Of a stretch of DNA of 30,163 nucleotides, positions 16,308-25,302 are shown one piece after another (the stretch's first letter is position 1; every line of letters begins with the position of its first letter). Origin of the DNA: Lentimicrobiaceae bacterium (GTDB lineage: Bacteria > Bacteroidota > Bacteroidia > Bacteroidales > WCHB1-69). The notes under the pieces were generated by a model, which made no database searches, was not told the origin of the DNA, and worked only from the letters and a program-made list of their open reading frames with translations. The stretch is from positions 1 through 30,163 of the forward strand of contig WQWP01000010.1 of NCBI GenBank assembly GCA_009787485.1, in the 5' to 3' direction. The translations under genes were made by a program, and so were the position numbers.

Positions 16308-17555
16308 ATGAATATATCAACATTAGAAACGGTAGTTTTTGAGCAAAAAGATTTTTTTTCAAAAGAAGACACAAGTATTCCACGTGTAGTTGATTTTCAT
16401 GAATATATTGATACAGAGCAGATTGTTGTTATTTCTGGCGTAAGAAGGTCTGGGAAATCAACGTTATTGCGTCAATTTGCTTCATACTTTAAAGAATATA
16501 GGTATTTGAATTTTGATGATGAACGATTGGTGCGTTTTGAAGTGGATGATTTTGCAAACCTGATGTTGTTATGGCAGAAGCAGGGTAATTTTAATACCAT
16601 TTTTTTAGATGAAATTCAAAATGTACCACAGTGGGAGCGTTTTGTTCGCCGTATTTTCAACGAAGGATATAAAGTGTTCATTACCGGATCAAATTCAAAA
16701 CTGCTAAGTGGAGAGCTTGGCACACACCTTACCGGTAGGCACAAGACCATAGAACTTTTCCCTTTTTCATTTGTAGAAACGCTTATACTGAAAAAGATAG
16801 ATCACAATCATGTAGTATCCACTTCGCAAAAAGCAGCGCTACTTGCCGCTTTTGATGAATACCTCTTAGAGGGTGGTTTTCCATATTATTGTAAAACAAG
16901 AGAAAAAGATTTTTTGATATTGCTTTATGAAAATATTTTGTATAAAGATGTGCTTTTTCGCTTTGCCATACGAGAAAAACGTACGTTCAGAGAATTGGCA
17001 AATTTTGCATTGTCAAATATGGGTAAAGAATTTAGCTACGAAAATGTTGCTAAAACATTGAATGTTAAAAGCAACACAACTGTAAAAAACTATTTGGATA
17101 ATATGGAAGAAGCGTATCTTATTTTTACGCTGTCGAAATACGATTTTTCTCTAAAAAAACAATATACTTCCAACAAAAAGATCTATGTAATTGACAATGG
17201 AATGCGTAATAATGTAGCATTTTATTTTTCGGAAGACAAAGGGCGGTTATTAGAAAACATTGTATTTCTTGAGTTAAAAAGGCGCGGTGGCGATATTTAT
17301 TTTCACAAAGACAAAAAAGAGTGTGATTTTGTGGTACATCGAGGAACACAAATAACCGAAGCCATTCAAGTTTGTTTTGAATTAAACGATAGCAATAAAG
17401 AAAGAGAATTAAACGGATTGTTAGAAGCAATGGATTACTACGATTTAAAAACAGGCATTATTGTAACTCAAAACCAAAAACAGGTGTACGAACTAAATAA
17501 CAGGCAGATAAATATTTTACCTGCGTATGAATTTTTAACAAAATCCTACAACTAA
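16308..17555 (+). CDS. AAA-family ATPase with DUF4143 domain
   Basis: A 415-residue protein. Residues about 35-165 are the AAA_14 ATPase, with Walker A GVRRSGKST (44-52), Walker B IFLDEIQNV and sensor ITGSNSKLLSGELG. The second half is DUF4143, a restriction-endonuclease-like fold ending with CDFVVHRGTQITEAIQVCFE. Such proteins are very common in Bacteroidota and anaerobes; roles in toxin-antitoxin or mobile functions are suggested but unproven. The start MNISTLETVVF at 16308 is chosen over an ATG at 16161 that would lie inside lepA. The stop overlaps the ligA start by one base. AT-richer than its neighbours, so probably an inserted cargo gene. Confidence 0.9.
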   Translation: MNISTLETVVFEQKDFFSKEDTSIPRVVDFHEYIDTEQIVVISGVRRSGKSTLLRQFASYFKEYRYLNFDDERLVRFEVDDFANLMLLWQKQGNFNTIFLDEIQNVPQWERFVRRIFNEGYKVFITGSNSKLLSGELGTHLTGRHKTIELFPFSFVETLILKKIDHNHVVSTSQKAALLAAFDEYLLEGGFPYYCKTREKDFLILLYENILYKDVLFRFAIREKRTFRELANFALSNMGKEFSYENVAKTLNVKSNTTVKNYLDNMEEAYLIFTLSKYDFSLKKQYTSNKKIYVIDNGMRNNVAFYFSEDKGRLLENIVFLELKRRGGDIYFHKDKKECDFVVHRGTQITEAIQVCFELNDSNKERELNGLLEAMDYYDLKTGIIVTQNQKQVYELNNRQINILPAYEFLTKSYN

Positions 17556-19579
17556 TGTTAGACAGAATAAAAGACCTTACCGCACAGTTAAATCGTCATA
17601 ATTACAATTATTATGTATTAGATAATCCTACCGTTAGCGATTACGAGTTTGACAAATTGCTGGAAGAATTGATGCGTTTGGAAAAGGAATATCCCGATTT
17701 TATTCAGCCGGATTCTCCTACACAGCGCGTAGGAGGCGAAATTACCAAACAATTTACGGCTGTTGCGCACGTATTCCCCATGCTGTCGCTGGCAAACACT
17801 TACTCTGTTGAGGAAATTGAGGATTTTGACAAACGTGTGCAAAACGCATTGTTACAAAAAGTTGAATATGTTTGCGAATTAAAATACGATGGCGTTGCTA
17901 TTAGTTTAGTGTATGAAAAAGGACGTTTGCTACGTGCCGTAACGCGCGGCGATGGCATTCAGGGAGACGATGTTACACAAAATGTGAAGACCATTAAATC
18001 TATTCCGTTGAAACTTTTCGGAGATTATCCCGATTTTTTGGAAGTGCGCGGCGAAATCCTCCTCACTCATCAGGCATTTGAAAAATTGAACGCTGAACGT
18101 GAAGATATTGGAGAACAGGCTTTTGCAAATCCGCGAAATGCCGCATCCGGAAGTTTAAAACTACAAGATTCTTCCGAAGTAGCCAAACGCGGATTGGATT
18201 GTCGCTTATACACGGCATTGGGCGAAAATTTGCCCGTTAAAACACATTTCGAGAGCTTTACAAAATTAAAAGAGTGGGGATTCAGAATACCCGACGTGCT
18301 TCAAAAATGTAACTCCATAGAAGAGATTAAAACATTCATTACCCGATGGGATGCTGAAAGAGAGCAACTTCTTTTTGATATTGATGGTGTTGTGATTAAA
18401 GTAAACGACATTTTTCAACAACAACAGCTGGGCGCTACCGCGAAAAATCCGCGCTGGGCTATCGCTTACAAATTTAAAGCTAAACGTGCGCTCACTCCGC
18501 TACTAAGCGTTGATTTTCAAGTAGGAAGAACAGGCGTGGTAACTCCGGTAGCTAACTTGCAGCCTGTGTTGTTGGCAGGTACAGTAGTAAAACGCGCTTC
18601 GTTACACAATAACGACATCATTCAACAATTTGATATTCACGAAAATGATTGGCTTTATGTGGAAAAAGGCGGAGAGATTATTCCTAAAATTGTAGGGGTA
18701 GAGCTTTCTAAACGTTTGCCCGCCGCGCAAAAAATAACCTTCGTTTCCCGTTGCCCTTTTTGCAACGCTGTATTGGTGCAAAAGGAAGGCGAAGCTGCGA
18801 TTTACTGCCCCAATGAATGGGGTTGCCCACCGCAACTGAAAGGAAAATTGGAGCACTTTATCTCAAGAAAAGCGATGCATATTGATTCGTTGGGCGAAGG
18901 AAAGATTGAAATGTTGTTTGATAATGGATTAGTAAAATTGAGCGCCGATTTTTACGCGCTGAAACCTGAGCATTTATTAGGTTTGGAAAAAAGAATTATG
19001 GGCGAAGACGGCGCCGAGCGTATCATTAGCTTTCGTGAAAAAACGGTGGAAAATATGTTAGCCGGCATCGAACAATCGAAAAACATATCGTTTGAGCGCG
19101 TGTTGTTTGCGGTTGGAATCAGATATGTGGGCGAAACCACCGCGAAAAAATTAGCCCGCTATTTTAAAAATGTTGATGCGCTTGCCGCTGCTTCGAAAGA
19201 GGAATTGAAAGCTGTGGACGATGTAGGCGAACAAGTTGCCGAAAGCATTGTGCAGTTTTTCAACACAGTAGAAAATTTGGAAAACGTGGTGCGACTTCGG
19301 GAAGCGGGCGTGCAATTTGAGGTAAATGCAGCAACAGAACAACCGCTTTCCCACATTTTAGACGGGAAAACCATCGTTGTAAGCGGCGTGTTTTCCATTC
19401 CGCGCGATGAGATGAAGCAAAAAATTGAACTTCATGGCGGAAAAAACAGCGCTTCCATTTCAAAAAATACCGATTTTGTGGTTGCCGGCGATAACATGGG
19501 ACCTGAAAAGCGGAAGAAAGCGGAAAAGTTGGGGGTTGCAATTTTGAGTGAAGGGGAGTTTGAGAATTTGCTTTGTTAA
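17555..19579 (+). CDS. ligA: NAD-dependent DNA ligase
   Basis: A 674-residue replicative ligase sealing nicks with NAD. Domain order is complete: N-terminal Ia domain with NYYVLDNPTVSDYEFD; adenylation domain with the nucleophile K110 in CELKYDGVAIS; OB fold; zinc finger C400, C403, C418, C424; helix-hairpin-helix region; and a BRCT domain from about 595 (LDGKTIVVSGVF). It starts in the stop codon of the AAA gene. It is convergent with the helicase gene, only 9 bases away. Confidence 0.98.
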   Translation: MLDRIKDLTAQLNRHNYNYYVLDNPTVSDYEFDKLLEELMRLEKEYPDFIQPDSPTQRVGGEITKQFTAVAHVFPMLSLANTYSVEEIEDFDKRVQNALLQKVEYVCELKYDGVAISLVYEKGRLLRAVTRGDGIQGDDVTQNVKTIKSIPLKLFGDYPDFLEVRGEILLTHQAFEKLNAEREDIGEQAFANPRNAASGSLKLQDSSEVAKRGLDCRLYTALGENLPVKTHFESFTKLKEWGFRIPDVLQKCNSIEEIKTFITRWDAEREQLLFDIDGVVIKVNDIFQQQQLGATAKNPRWAIAYKFKAKRALTPLLSVDFQVGRTGVVTPVANLQPVLLAGTVVKRASLHNNDIIQQFDIHENDWLYVEKGGEIIPKIVGVELSKRLPAAQKITFVSRCPFCNAVLVQKEGEAAIYCPNEWGCPPQLKGKLEHFISRKAMHIDSLGEGKIEMLFDNGLVKLSADFYALKPEHLLGLEKRIMGEDGAERIISFREKTVENMLAGIEQSKNISFERVLFAVGIRYVGETTAKKLARYFKNVDALAAASKEELKAVDDVGEQVAESIVQFFNTVENLENVVRLREAGVQFEVNAATEQPLSHILDGKTIVVSGVFSIPRDEMKQKIELHGGKNSASISKNTDFVVAGDNMGPEKRKKAEKLGVAILSEGEFENLLC

Positions 19580-19588
19580 AATCATGGC

Positions 19589-20704
19589 TCAGACTACCAC
19601 CGGTATCGCAAACCCAATCAACTTCTGAATCGCAATCAACAGTTTCATCTCATCTTGCGCGCAAAAAGTGATCGCTGTTCCCGTTTTTCCAGCTCTTCCC
19701 GTGCGGCCGATGCGATGAACGTACGTTTCCGGTATATCCGGCAAATCGTAATTGATAACAAGAGGCAAACCGCTAATATCTAATCCACGGGCGGCAATGT
19801 CGGTGGCAATCATCACACGTGTCTTGCCCGATTTAAAATTGCTGAGCGTTCGTTGTCTCGAATTTTGAGATTTGTTGCTGTGAATGGCTTCGCTGAATAC
19901 TCCGGATCTGCATAAAATACGTGCAATGCGCTCTGCCCCGTACTTGGTGCGCGAAAACACCAATATGGAATCGCCTTTTGCGTTTTTTGCCAGGGAGGCT
20001 AAAAGCGCTCTTTTTTCTTCTTTTTCAACGTAATACACATATTGCTCTACAGTATCTACCACTGCGGCCTCCGGAGATATTTCAATTTTTACAGGATTGT
20101 GCAAAATAGATTTTGAAAGTGCAATAATTTCAGGCGGCATGGTGGCTGAAAAGAAAAGTGTTTGTTTCTTTTTGGGAAGCTTTGGTAATAAGCGTTTTAT
20201 GTCGTGAATAAAACCCATGCCCAGCATTTTGTCTGCTTCATCCAATACAAAACATTCAATACGATCTAAATTAACAAAACCTTGTGCCATTAAATCTAAC
20301 AAACGTCCGGGGGTAGCAATTAAAACGTCTATGCCTTTTTTAAGTTTCTCAACTTGTGGGTTTTGGTTAACGCCGCCAAAAACGAGGCTGTGTTTCACTT
20401 GCGTATATTTTCCATAATGACTGAAACATTCATCAATTTGTATTGCCAATTCTCTTGTGGGCGTGAGTATTAATGCTCTGATGGGGCGATGTTTGTCTTG
20501 AGAAGCTACTTTTGCTAACCGCTGTATGATAGGAATGGCAAAGACAGCCGTTTTTCCGGTTCCCGTTTGGGCGCATCCCAATAAATCTCGTTGACTGATG
20601 GCTACAGGAATACCTTTTTCCTGAATCGGTGTAGGCGTCGAGTATTTTTTTTCTTCAAGCGCCTTTAAAACAGGTTCTATAATATTTAATTCTTTAAATG
20701 TCAT
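19589..20704 (-). CDS. rhlE: DEAD-box RNA helicase, RhlE type
   Basis: A 371-residue ATP-dependent RNA helicase with all core motifs: Q motif TPTPIQ (23-28), Walker A AQTGTGKT (45-52), DEAD at 155-158, SAT, ATDIAARGLDI and HRIGRTGRAG. The protein stops at KLIGFAIPVVV, right after the helicase core, with no basic tail. The related RRM protein gene is immediately upstream on the same strand, a frequent pairing for cold-stress RNA remodelling, but a strong hairpin separates the two. Confidence 0.93.
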   Translation of the reverse strand: MTFKELNIIEPVLKALEEKKYSTPTPIQEKGIPVAISQRDLLGCAQTGTGKTAVFAIPIIQRLAKVASQDKHRPIRALILTPTRELAIQIDECFSHYGKYTQVKHSLVFGGVNQNPQVEKLKKGIDVLIATPGRLLDLMAQGFVNLDRIECFVLDEADKMLGMGFIHDIKRLLPKLPKKKQTLFFSATMPPEIIALSKSILHNPVKIEISPEAAVVDTVEQYVYYVEKEEKRALLASLAKNAKGDSILVFSRTKYGAERIARILCRSGVFSEAIHSNKSQNSRQRTLSNFKSGKTRVMIATDIAARGLDISGLPLVINYDLPDIPETYVHRIGRTGRAGKTGTAITFCAQDEMKLLIAIQKLIGFAIPVVV

Positions 20705-20739
20705 GAGTTTTTATAATTGTGTATGAGTAATAGAAATAA

Positions 20740-20779
20740 CAAACAATGAAAGCTGAATTATCTTAGCTTTCATTGTTTG
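20740..20779 (-). terminator. Strong stem-loop, likely terminator of the RRM gene
   Basis: CAAACAATGAAAGCT (20740-20754) and AGCTTTCATTGTTTG (20765-20779) are a perfect 15-bp stem with a 10-base loop. On the reverse strand it begins 36 bases after the RRM stop and is followed by T-rich TTATTTCTATT. It lies about 35 bases before the helicase start, so it could also control read-through into rhlE. Confidence 0.7.
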
Positions 20780-20815
20780 CTTTAATGAAATGAATGTGCT
20801 TTTTGGTGAAGTCTA

Positions 20816-21121
20816 TTAATATCTCCGGGAGTTATACCCGCCGCCGCCTCTGCGGTCGTTGCGGAAATCTCTTTTCTCAGCTTTAGGTTTCGCTACATTA
20901 ACGGTAAGTACTTTACCCTCATGCTCTACGCCATTTAATTCTTTAATAGCTTTTAATCCATCTGCTTCGTTTGGCATCTCTACGAAGCCAAAACCTCTTG
21001 ATCTTCCGGTTTCTCTATCGGTGATAATGTTAGCCGAGGAGATCTCTCCGTACTCTTGAAATAATTCTTTTAAGTCAGCATCTTTCACGCTATAACTTAA
21101 ATTTGCAATGTAAATGTTCAT
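20816..21121 (-). CDS. RRM-type RNA-binding protein
   Basis: A 101-residue protein consisting of one RNA recognition motif (RNP2 IYIANL at 3-8, RNP1 RGFGFVEM) followed by a short Gly/Arg tail (RRGGGGYNSRRY). Such cold-shock-like Rbp proteins are abundant in Bacteroidota, which lack many other RNA chaperones, and bind single-stranded RNA. A TATATTTTCG stretch upstream, followed by CCGCC, may be its promoter. It ends before the strong hairpin at 20740-20779. Confidence 0.95.
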   Translation of the reverse strand: MNIYIANLSYSVKDADLKELFQEYGEISSANIITDRETGRSRGFGFVEMPNEADGLKAIKELNGVEHEGKVLTVNVAKPKAEKRDFRNDRRGGGGYNSRRY

Positions 21122-21273
21122 TTAATTTTTTTAGGTTAATCGGCGGCGAAAATATATAATTATTTGGGTAATCGGTTTTTTGCTAAATTATTTATCTATA
21201 AACGAAATTATTATTACTAAAAAGAAAATAAAAACGCATAAATCAGTGTTAATATTTCTAACAAATTCTAATA

Positions 21274-23697
21274 ATGAATTGTAATTGCTCACATCATCCT
21301 GCGCCGGAACAAGAGGATATGCTTGCTCGTACCGATCGCATCATAGAAACTACCGGTACAAGTAGAAATGCTATTATTCCTTTACTCCAAGCGTTGCAAA
21401 ACGAATTTGGGTATTTGCCTCACGCTGTAATTGAACGTGTTTATGAGAAGACAGAGATTGACCGCGCACAACTCATCAGCGTTTCTACGTTTTACTCTCA
21501 GTTTAGGCATGTTCCTTACGGGAAACATTTGATAAAAGTATGCACCGGAACCGCTTGCCATGTGAAAGGCGCCGGAAATGTTTATGATGCTTTTCGGCGT
21601 GAACTGAACATGAAGGAAGATGATATAACCACTGATGACCAACTTTTTTCCATCGAAAAAATAGCCTGTCTGGGCTGCTGCACCTTGGCGCCTGTAGTGC
21701 AGATTGATGAGAAAATTTATGGGCACGTGCTTCCGGCTAAAGTCAATAATGTCATTAATGACTTTTTAATACAACAGACTGAAAAAGAGCAAGAAAAAAT
21801 AAGAAAAAACCAACGGAAAGTCGCCGGAGAAATACGACTTGGCATGGGCTCCTGTTGCCAGGCAAGCGGCTCTGCCGACATTTTCCGGGAGTTGAAAAAG
21901 GCGGAGCGCGAATTGGGCATTGAGGTTAGCATCAAGCCGGTAGGCTGTGTAGGCGTTTGTAATAAAGTGCCTTTAATTGATGTGGTGCTGCCGGATCATT
22001 CCATCGCCCGTTATCCCAATGTAAAGCCTGCTGAAATCAAAGAGATTCTGCACCACCACTTTAAGCCCGCAGGGCATTTCAAACGATGGAAAAACAGTCT
22101 GTTTCATCATATTGACATGTTTCACACCGATACAACATGGGATAATGTAGTTTGGAAACCGGAAAACGAACGCACCGGCATCATTGATAGTTTCCTTTCG
22201 GAACAAAAACATATTTCAACGGAAGGATACGGCTTTCTAACGCCGTTGAACATAGACGAATACATAGCCCACAACGGCTTCGAGGCGCTAAAAAAAGCAC
22301 TTGCCTCACTTACCCCCGATGAGGTCGTAAACTCCACCCTTAGTAGCGGTATTCGTGGGCGTGGTGGCGGCGGTTTTCCCACCGGACGGAAATGGGAAAT
22401 CGTAGGGGTATTGCGCGCAACGCCTCAACAACCCAAATACGTGATTTGCAACGGCGATGAAGGCGACCCCGGCGCATTCATGGATCGCATGATTCTTGAA
22501 TCGTACCCGTTCCGTGTCATCGAGGGCATGATTATCGCCGGTTATGCCGTTGGAGCGAGTAAGGGAATTTTTTACATCCGGGCAGAATATCCGCTGGCTG
22601 TTGAACGCATCCGCACGGCAATTGAACTTTGCCGCGAAAGAAACCTGCTTGGCGAAAATATTTCCGGCACAGATTTTTCGTTCGACATCTCCATCTTTGA
22701 AGGCGCCGGCGCATTTGTTTGCGGCGAAGAAACCGCGCTCATTGCTTCCATTGAAGGCAAACGCGGGTTTCCCAAACAACGACCGCCATATCCCGCCGTT
22801 GAAGGGCTGAATGGTTGCCCAACATTGGTTAACAACGTGGAAACATTAAGCCAAATCCCTTATATTATCCGGCATGGCGCAGCCCACTACGCGCAGATTG
22901 GCACCCGTAGTAGCAAGGGAACAAAGGTGTTTGCGCTTGCCGGAAAGGTGAAACACGGCGGGCTGATAGAAGTGCCGATGGGAATGACGATTAAACAGAT
23001 TGTTGAGAAAATTGGGGGCGGGGTTGATGGTGGTGGGGTTGTAGAGACAGGGCATGCCCTGTCTCTACTGAAGGCTGTTCAGATTGGCGGTCCTTCCGGT
23101 GGATGCATCCCTGCCGAACTATGCGACGTTCCGGTTGATTTCGACGCCCTCAGCAGCATGGGTGCCATGATGGGCTCCGGCGGATTGGTGGTATTGAGCG
23201 ACAAAGATTGTATGGTTGATGTGGCGCGCTATTTTCTCAGCTTTTCCTGCGAACAATCTTGCGGAAAATGTACGTTTTGCCGCGTAGGCATCAGAAGAAT
23301 GCTCGATATTTTAGACAAGATAACCTCAGGCGAAGCGGAAATGGGCGATATTGACAAATTGGAACAGTTGGCATTGAACATTAAAAAAGCCTCTTTATGC
23401 GGATTGGGAAAAACGGCGCCTAATCCGGTGTTAACCACCATTAAATACTTTCGTGATGAATACGAAGAACATATCAAAGGCGTTTGCCCTACCGGCGTTT
23501 GCAAAGCATTGGTAAAATACGTGATTGATGACAATTGCACGGGCTGTACCAAATGCGCCAGAGCCTGCCCAACGGGCGCAATTCCTTATACGCCCTATCA
23601 GGTGCACAGCATTGATGTGGAGAAATGCGTGCAGTGCGGGGTGTGCGTGGAAGTGTGCAGCGTTGGGGCGGTTAAAAAAGTGCCGGCGGAAGGATGA
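21274..23697 (+). CDS. NuoE-NuoF-ferredoxin fusion, NADH-oxidising subunit (HydB/HoxF-like)
   Basis: An 807-residue soluble flavo-iron-sulfur protein that takes electrons from NADH. Order: NuoE-like [2Fe-2S] domain (C90, C95, C132, C136); a second thioredoxin-fold ferredoxin domain (C194/C195, C225, C229); NuoF core with the FMN/NADH loop GIRGRGGGGFPTGRKWE (359-375) and NGDEGDPGAFMDR; SLBB region; [4Fe-4S] ligands C663, C666, C669, C709; and a C-terminal 2x[4Fe-4S] ferredoxin (C755-C765, C785-C795). NuoE, separate in most HydABC/Hnd complexes, is fused here. Residues 590-599 (VETGHALSLL), between IGGG and KAVQIGGPSGG, are encoded by a perfect 28-bp palindrome and look like an insertion. Its usual partners are a hydrogenase or formate dehydrogenase catalytic subunit; none is in the window. 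Only the HoxU-like gene at 25303 fits. Confidence 0.93.
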   Translation: MNCNCSHHPAPEQEDMLARTDRIIETTGTSRNAIIPLLQALQNEFGYLPHAVIERVYEKTEIDRAQLISVSTFYSQFRHVPYGKHLIKVCTGTACHVKGAGNVYDAFRRELNMKEDDITTDDQLFSIEKIACLGCCTLAPVVQIDEKIYGHVLPAKVNNVINDFLIQQTEKEQEKIRKNQRKVAGEIRLGMGSCCQASGSADIFRELKKAERELGIEVSIKPVGCVGVCNKVPLIDVVLPDHSIARYPNVKPAEIKEILHHHFKPAGHFKRWKNSLFHHIDMFHTDTTWDNVVWKPENERTGIIDSFLSEQKHISTEGYGFLTPLNIDEYIAHNGFEALKKALASLTPDEVVNSTLSSGIRGRGGGGFPTGRKWEIVGVLRATPQQPKYVICNGDEGDPGAFMDRMILESYPFRVIEGMIIAGYAVGASKGIFYIRAEYPLAVERIRTAIELCRERNLLGENISGTDFSFDISIFEGAGAFVCGEETALIASIEGKRGFPKQRPPYPAVEGLNGCPTLVNNVETLSQIPYIIRHGAAHYAQIGTRSSKGTKVFALAGKVKHGGLIEVPMGMTIKQIVEKIGGGVDGGGVVETGHALSLLKAVQIGGPSGGCIPAELCDVPVDFDALSSMGAMMGSGGLVVLSDKDCMVDVARYFLSFSCEQSCGKCTFCRVGIRRMLDILDKITSGEAEMGDIDKLEQLALNIKKASLCGLGKTAPNPVLTTIKYFRDEYEEHIKGVCPTGVCKALVKYVIDDNCTGCTKCARACPTGAIPYTPYQVHSIDVEKCVQCGVCVEVCSVGAVKKVPAEG
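23041..23068. repeat. 28-bp palindromic element, copy 2 (perfect, in NuoF region)
   Basis: GTAGAGACAGGGCA and its exact reverse complement abut to give a perfect 28-bp palindrome. It begins at codon position 1 and is translated as VETGHALSL plus the next codon. Confidence 0.95.
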
Positions 23698-23808
23698 AAA
23701 TTATTCGACAATATCGATTTCGGTCGGATTGTCGTTAGTCCAATTGCAAAATTTAATTCTGTTAATTCATTAATTGGCAGTCTGAGGGATATTCAAAAAC
23801 CATTAATA

Positions 23809-24428
23809 TTTTTATTTTTTGGGCGTGCCCACTCGCTTTTCCACCGCACACCTCTCGCCGCATACCTCCCACCGCATACCCACGCTCGGGTCGCGGTGGC
23901 TACGGGGTACGCTTCGCTCCCGTGCTCGCCTGCGGCTCGCACCGGCTTCGCCGCCCTCCGCCTCGCTCACGCAGAGGGAATAGCAAAGTATAGTGCAGGT
24001 TGACTAAAGGCTGAAAGCCTTGTAATCAATAACGTAGGGCAACGCCCTACGAAAGGACGTGCGTCCAAAGATAAGCCCTGAAAGGGCGTGATCATTTAGA
24101 TTTCAGGCTTTCAGCCTGACAAACGAGATGACGCTCATTTCCATAGGGCGTTGCCCTACGCTATTGATTACAAGGCTTTCAGCCTTCCTATCCCAACGCA
24201 CAAACCGTTGTATTTCCCCCTGCGTGAGCGAGGCGGAGGGCGGCGAAGCCGGTGCGAGCCGCAGGCGAGCACGGGAGCGAAGCGTACCCCGTAGCCACCG
24301 CGACCCGAGCGTGGGTAGGATGAGGCGGCAGGGGACAGAACGACGGCGGCAGAGCCGCCGCCGAACATAATTGAGCCGCCGCCGAACGTGCGGTGGAAAA
24401 GCGAGTGGGCACGCCCAAAAAATAAAAA
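23809..24428. mobile_element. 620-bp compound inverted repeat, MITE-like
   Basis: The ends are perfect 41-bp inverted repeats (23809-23849 and 24388-24428), reading TTTTTATTTTTTGGGCGTGC at the left tip. Inside lies a perfect 98-bp pair (23877-23974 and 24220-24317), GC-rich and containing GCTTCGCTCCCG. In the centre is a 45-bp pair with two mismatches (24007-24051 and 24142-24186), holding the sub-palindromes GGCTGAAAGCC and GTAGGGCAACGCCCTAC. The right arm has an extra segment with GAGCCGCCGCCGAAC twice (24352-24366 and 24373-24387). No transposase is encoded, so it would be non-autonomous. A target duplication is not clear. Confidence 0.85.
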
Positions 24429-24434
24429 CTTTAA

Positions 24435-24442
24435 TAATTTTG
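24435..24442 (+). promoter_or_regulatory. Predicted -7 box of the GNAT gene
   Basis: TAATTTTG matches TAnnTTTG and is followed by CCC, 33 bases before the ATG. A -33 element would fall inside the end of the inverted repeat, where none is obvious. Confidence 0.5.
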
Positions 24443-24474
24443 CCCTGCAATTTAGATTATTATACAAAGAACTT

Positions 24475-25302
24475 ATGACACTTAAATACAAAACCGTAAA
24501 ACACAAAACCATAAAAAGTTACAGAAAACTGTACTTAGAAAACCTTCCCGAACTGCAAGAGCTGTTTATTGAGTGGATAGTGGAAAAATCAAACTTTTAT
24601 ACCATAAACAACGCCGGCAAGGCAATAGGATATTTTATTGTATCCAAGCAAAATTCATTAGTTGAGTTTTTTGTTGATACTCAATATATTAATGAAGCTG
24701 CCGGAATATTTGAAAATATCTACAGTAAATTCAATATCGAAAATGTATTGTGCAAATCGTTTGATGCTTTGCTGTTGAAATGTTGCTGTAACGGCAAAAT
24801 GAAATATAAAGTAGTAGGTCATCTGTTTAGAGATTACATAGATACAGCTCCTCAAGATATAACCGAGTTTACAAAAATAGAGCTTGCCGATGAATCGGAT
24901 TACGATGATTTTGTAAAACATGATAATGAATTGTACGAAACAAAAGAAGATTTGAGATTCTTCTTAAAAAACAGATATGCCTTGAAATATTACATAGAAG
25001 ATAAATTGATTGGCTGCGGGTTTCTTATAAAAGTAAATGAGTTTTATAACCATTGCGATATCGGAATGTGGGTGGATACGCCCTATCGAAATAAAGGCTA
25101 TGCAACAAAAATAATATCCGACTTGAAGCAACGATGTATCAAAGACGGCGTTACAGTAACATGCGGATGCGCCGCAGATAATATTGCCTCAAGGAAAGTA
25201 TTGGAAAAGAATGGATTTAGAACTAAACACGATTTGTTAATGTTTGGAAAAACAGAAGAAAGTATTCAGGAATTAACAGATTTTGTAAAAGAAAATATAT
25301 AA
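24475..25302 (+). CDS. GNAT-family N-acetyltransferase
   Basis: A 275-residue protein whose second half is a GNAT domain: IGCGFLIKVNEFYNHCDIGM, then VDTPYRNKGYATKIISDLK with the R-x-x-G-Y/A acetyl-CoA loop, and AADNIASRKVLEKNGF. The first 150 residues resemble a degenerate second GNAT-like domain (GKAIGYFIV) without a visible acetyl-CoA loop. Substrate unknown. The start at 24475 is chosen because an in-frame start at 24388 would lie within the inverted repeat, upstream of the -7 box. Its TAA is directly followed by the ATG of the HoxU-like gene, so translation is probably coupled. AT-rich relative to the NuoEF gene, it seems an insertion between two redox subunits. Confidence 0.85.
   Translation: MTLKYKTVKHKTIKSYRKLYLENLPELQELFIEWIVEKSNFYTINNAGKAIGYFIVSKQNSLVEFFVDTQYINEAAGIFENIYSKFNIENVLCKSFDALLLKCCCNGKMKYKVVGHLFRDYIDTAPQDITEFTKIELADESDYDDFVKHDNELYETKEDLRFFLKNRYALKYYIEDKLIGCGFLIKVNEFYNHCDIGMWVDTPYRNKGYATKIISDLKQRCIKDGVTVTCGCAADNIASRKVLEKNGFRTKHDLLMFGKTEESIQELTDFVKENI

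Larger units (their letters stand above)
23698..24474. other. Intergenic region dominated by a compound inverted repeat
   Basis: These 777 bp between the NuoEF fusion and the GNAT gene hold no credible gene. About 110 bp of AT-rich spacer is followed by the 620-bp nested repeat (23809-24428) and a short promoter region. Open frames within the repeat are products of its GC-rich arms. Confidence 0.8.

Noticed and set aside
22306..22779. Long reverse-strand frames inside the NuoEF gene
   Set aside because: Shadow frames of a highly conserved coding sequence with no recognisable domain.
23791..24446. Target-site duplication flanking the compound repeat
   Set aside because: TTAATA occurs near both ends but the flanks are AT-rich and the copies are not directly adjacent to the arms.
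24388..24474. Longer N-terminus for the GNAT protein
   Set aside because: It would be translated from the end of the inverted repeat and upstream of the -7 box at 24435-24442.
24103..24512. Reverse-strand frames of about 115 residues in the compound repeat
   Set aside because: They cover the GC-rich inverted arms and have Arg/Ala/Ser-rich sequence without domain resemblance; mirror frames arise on the other strand.
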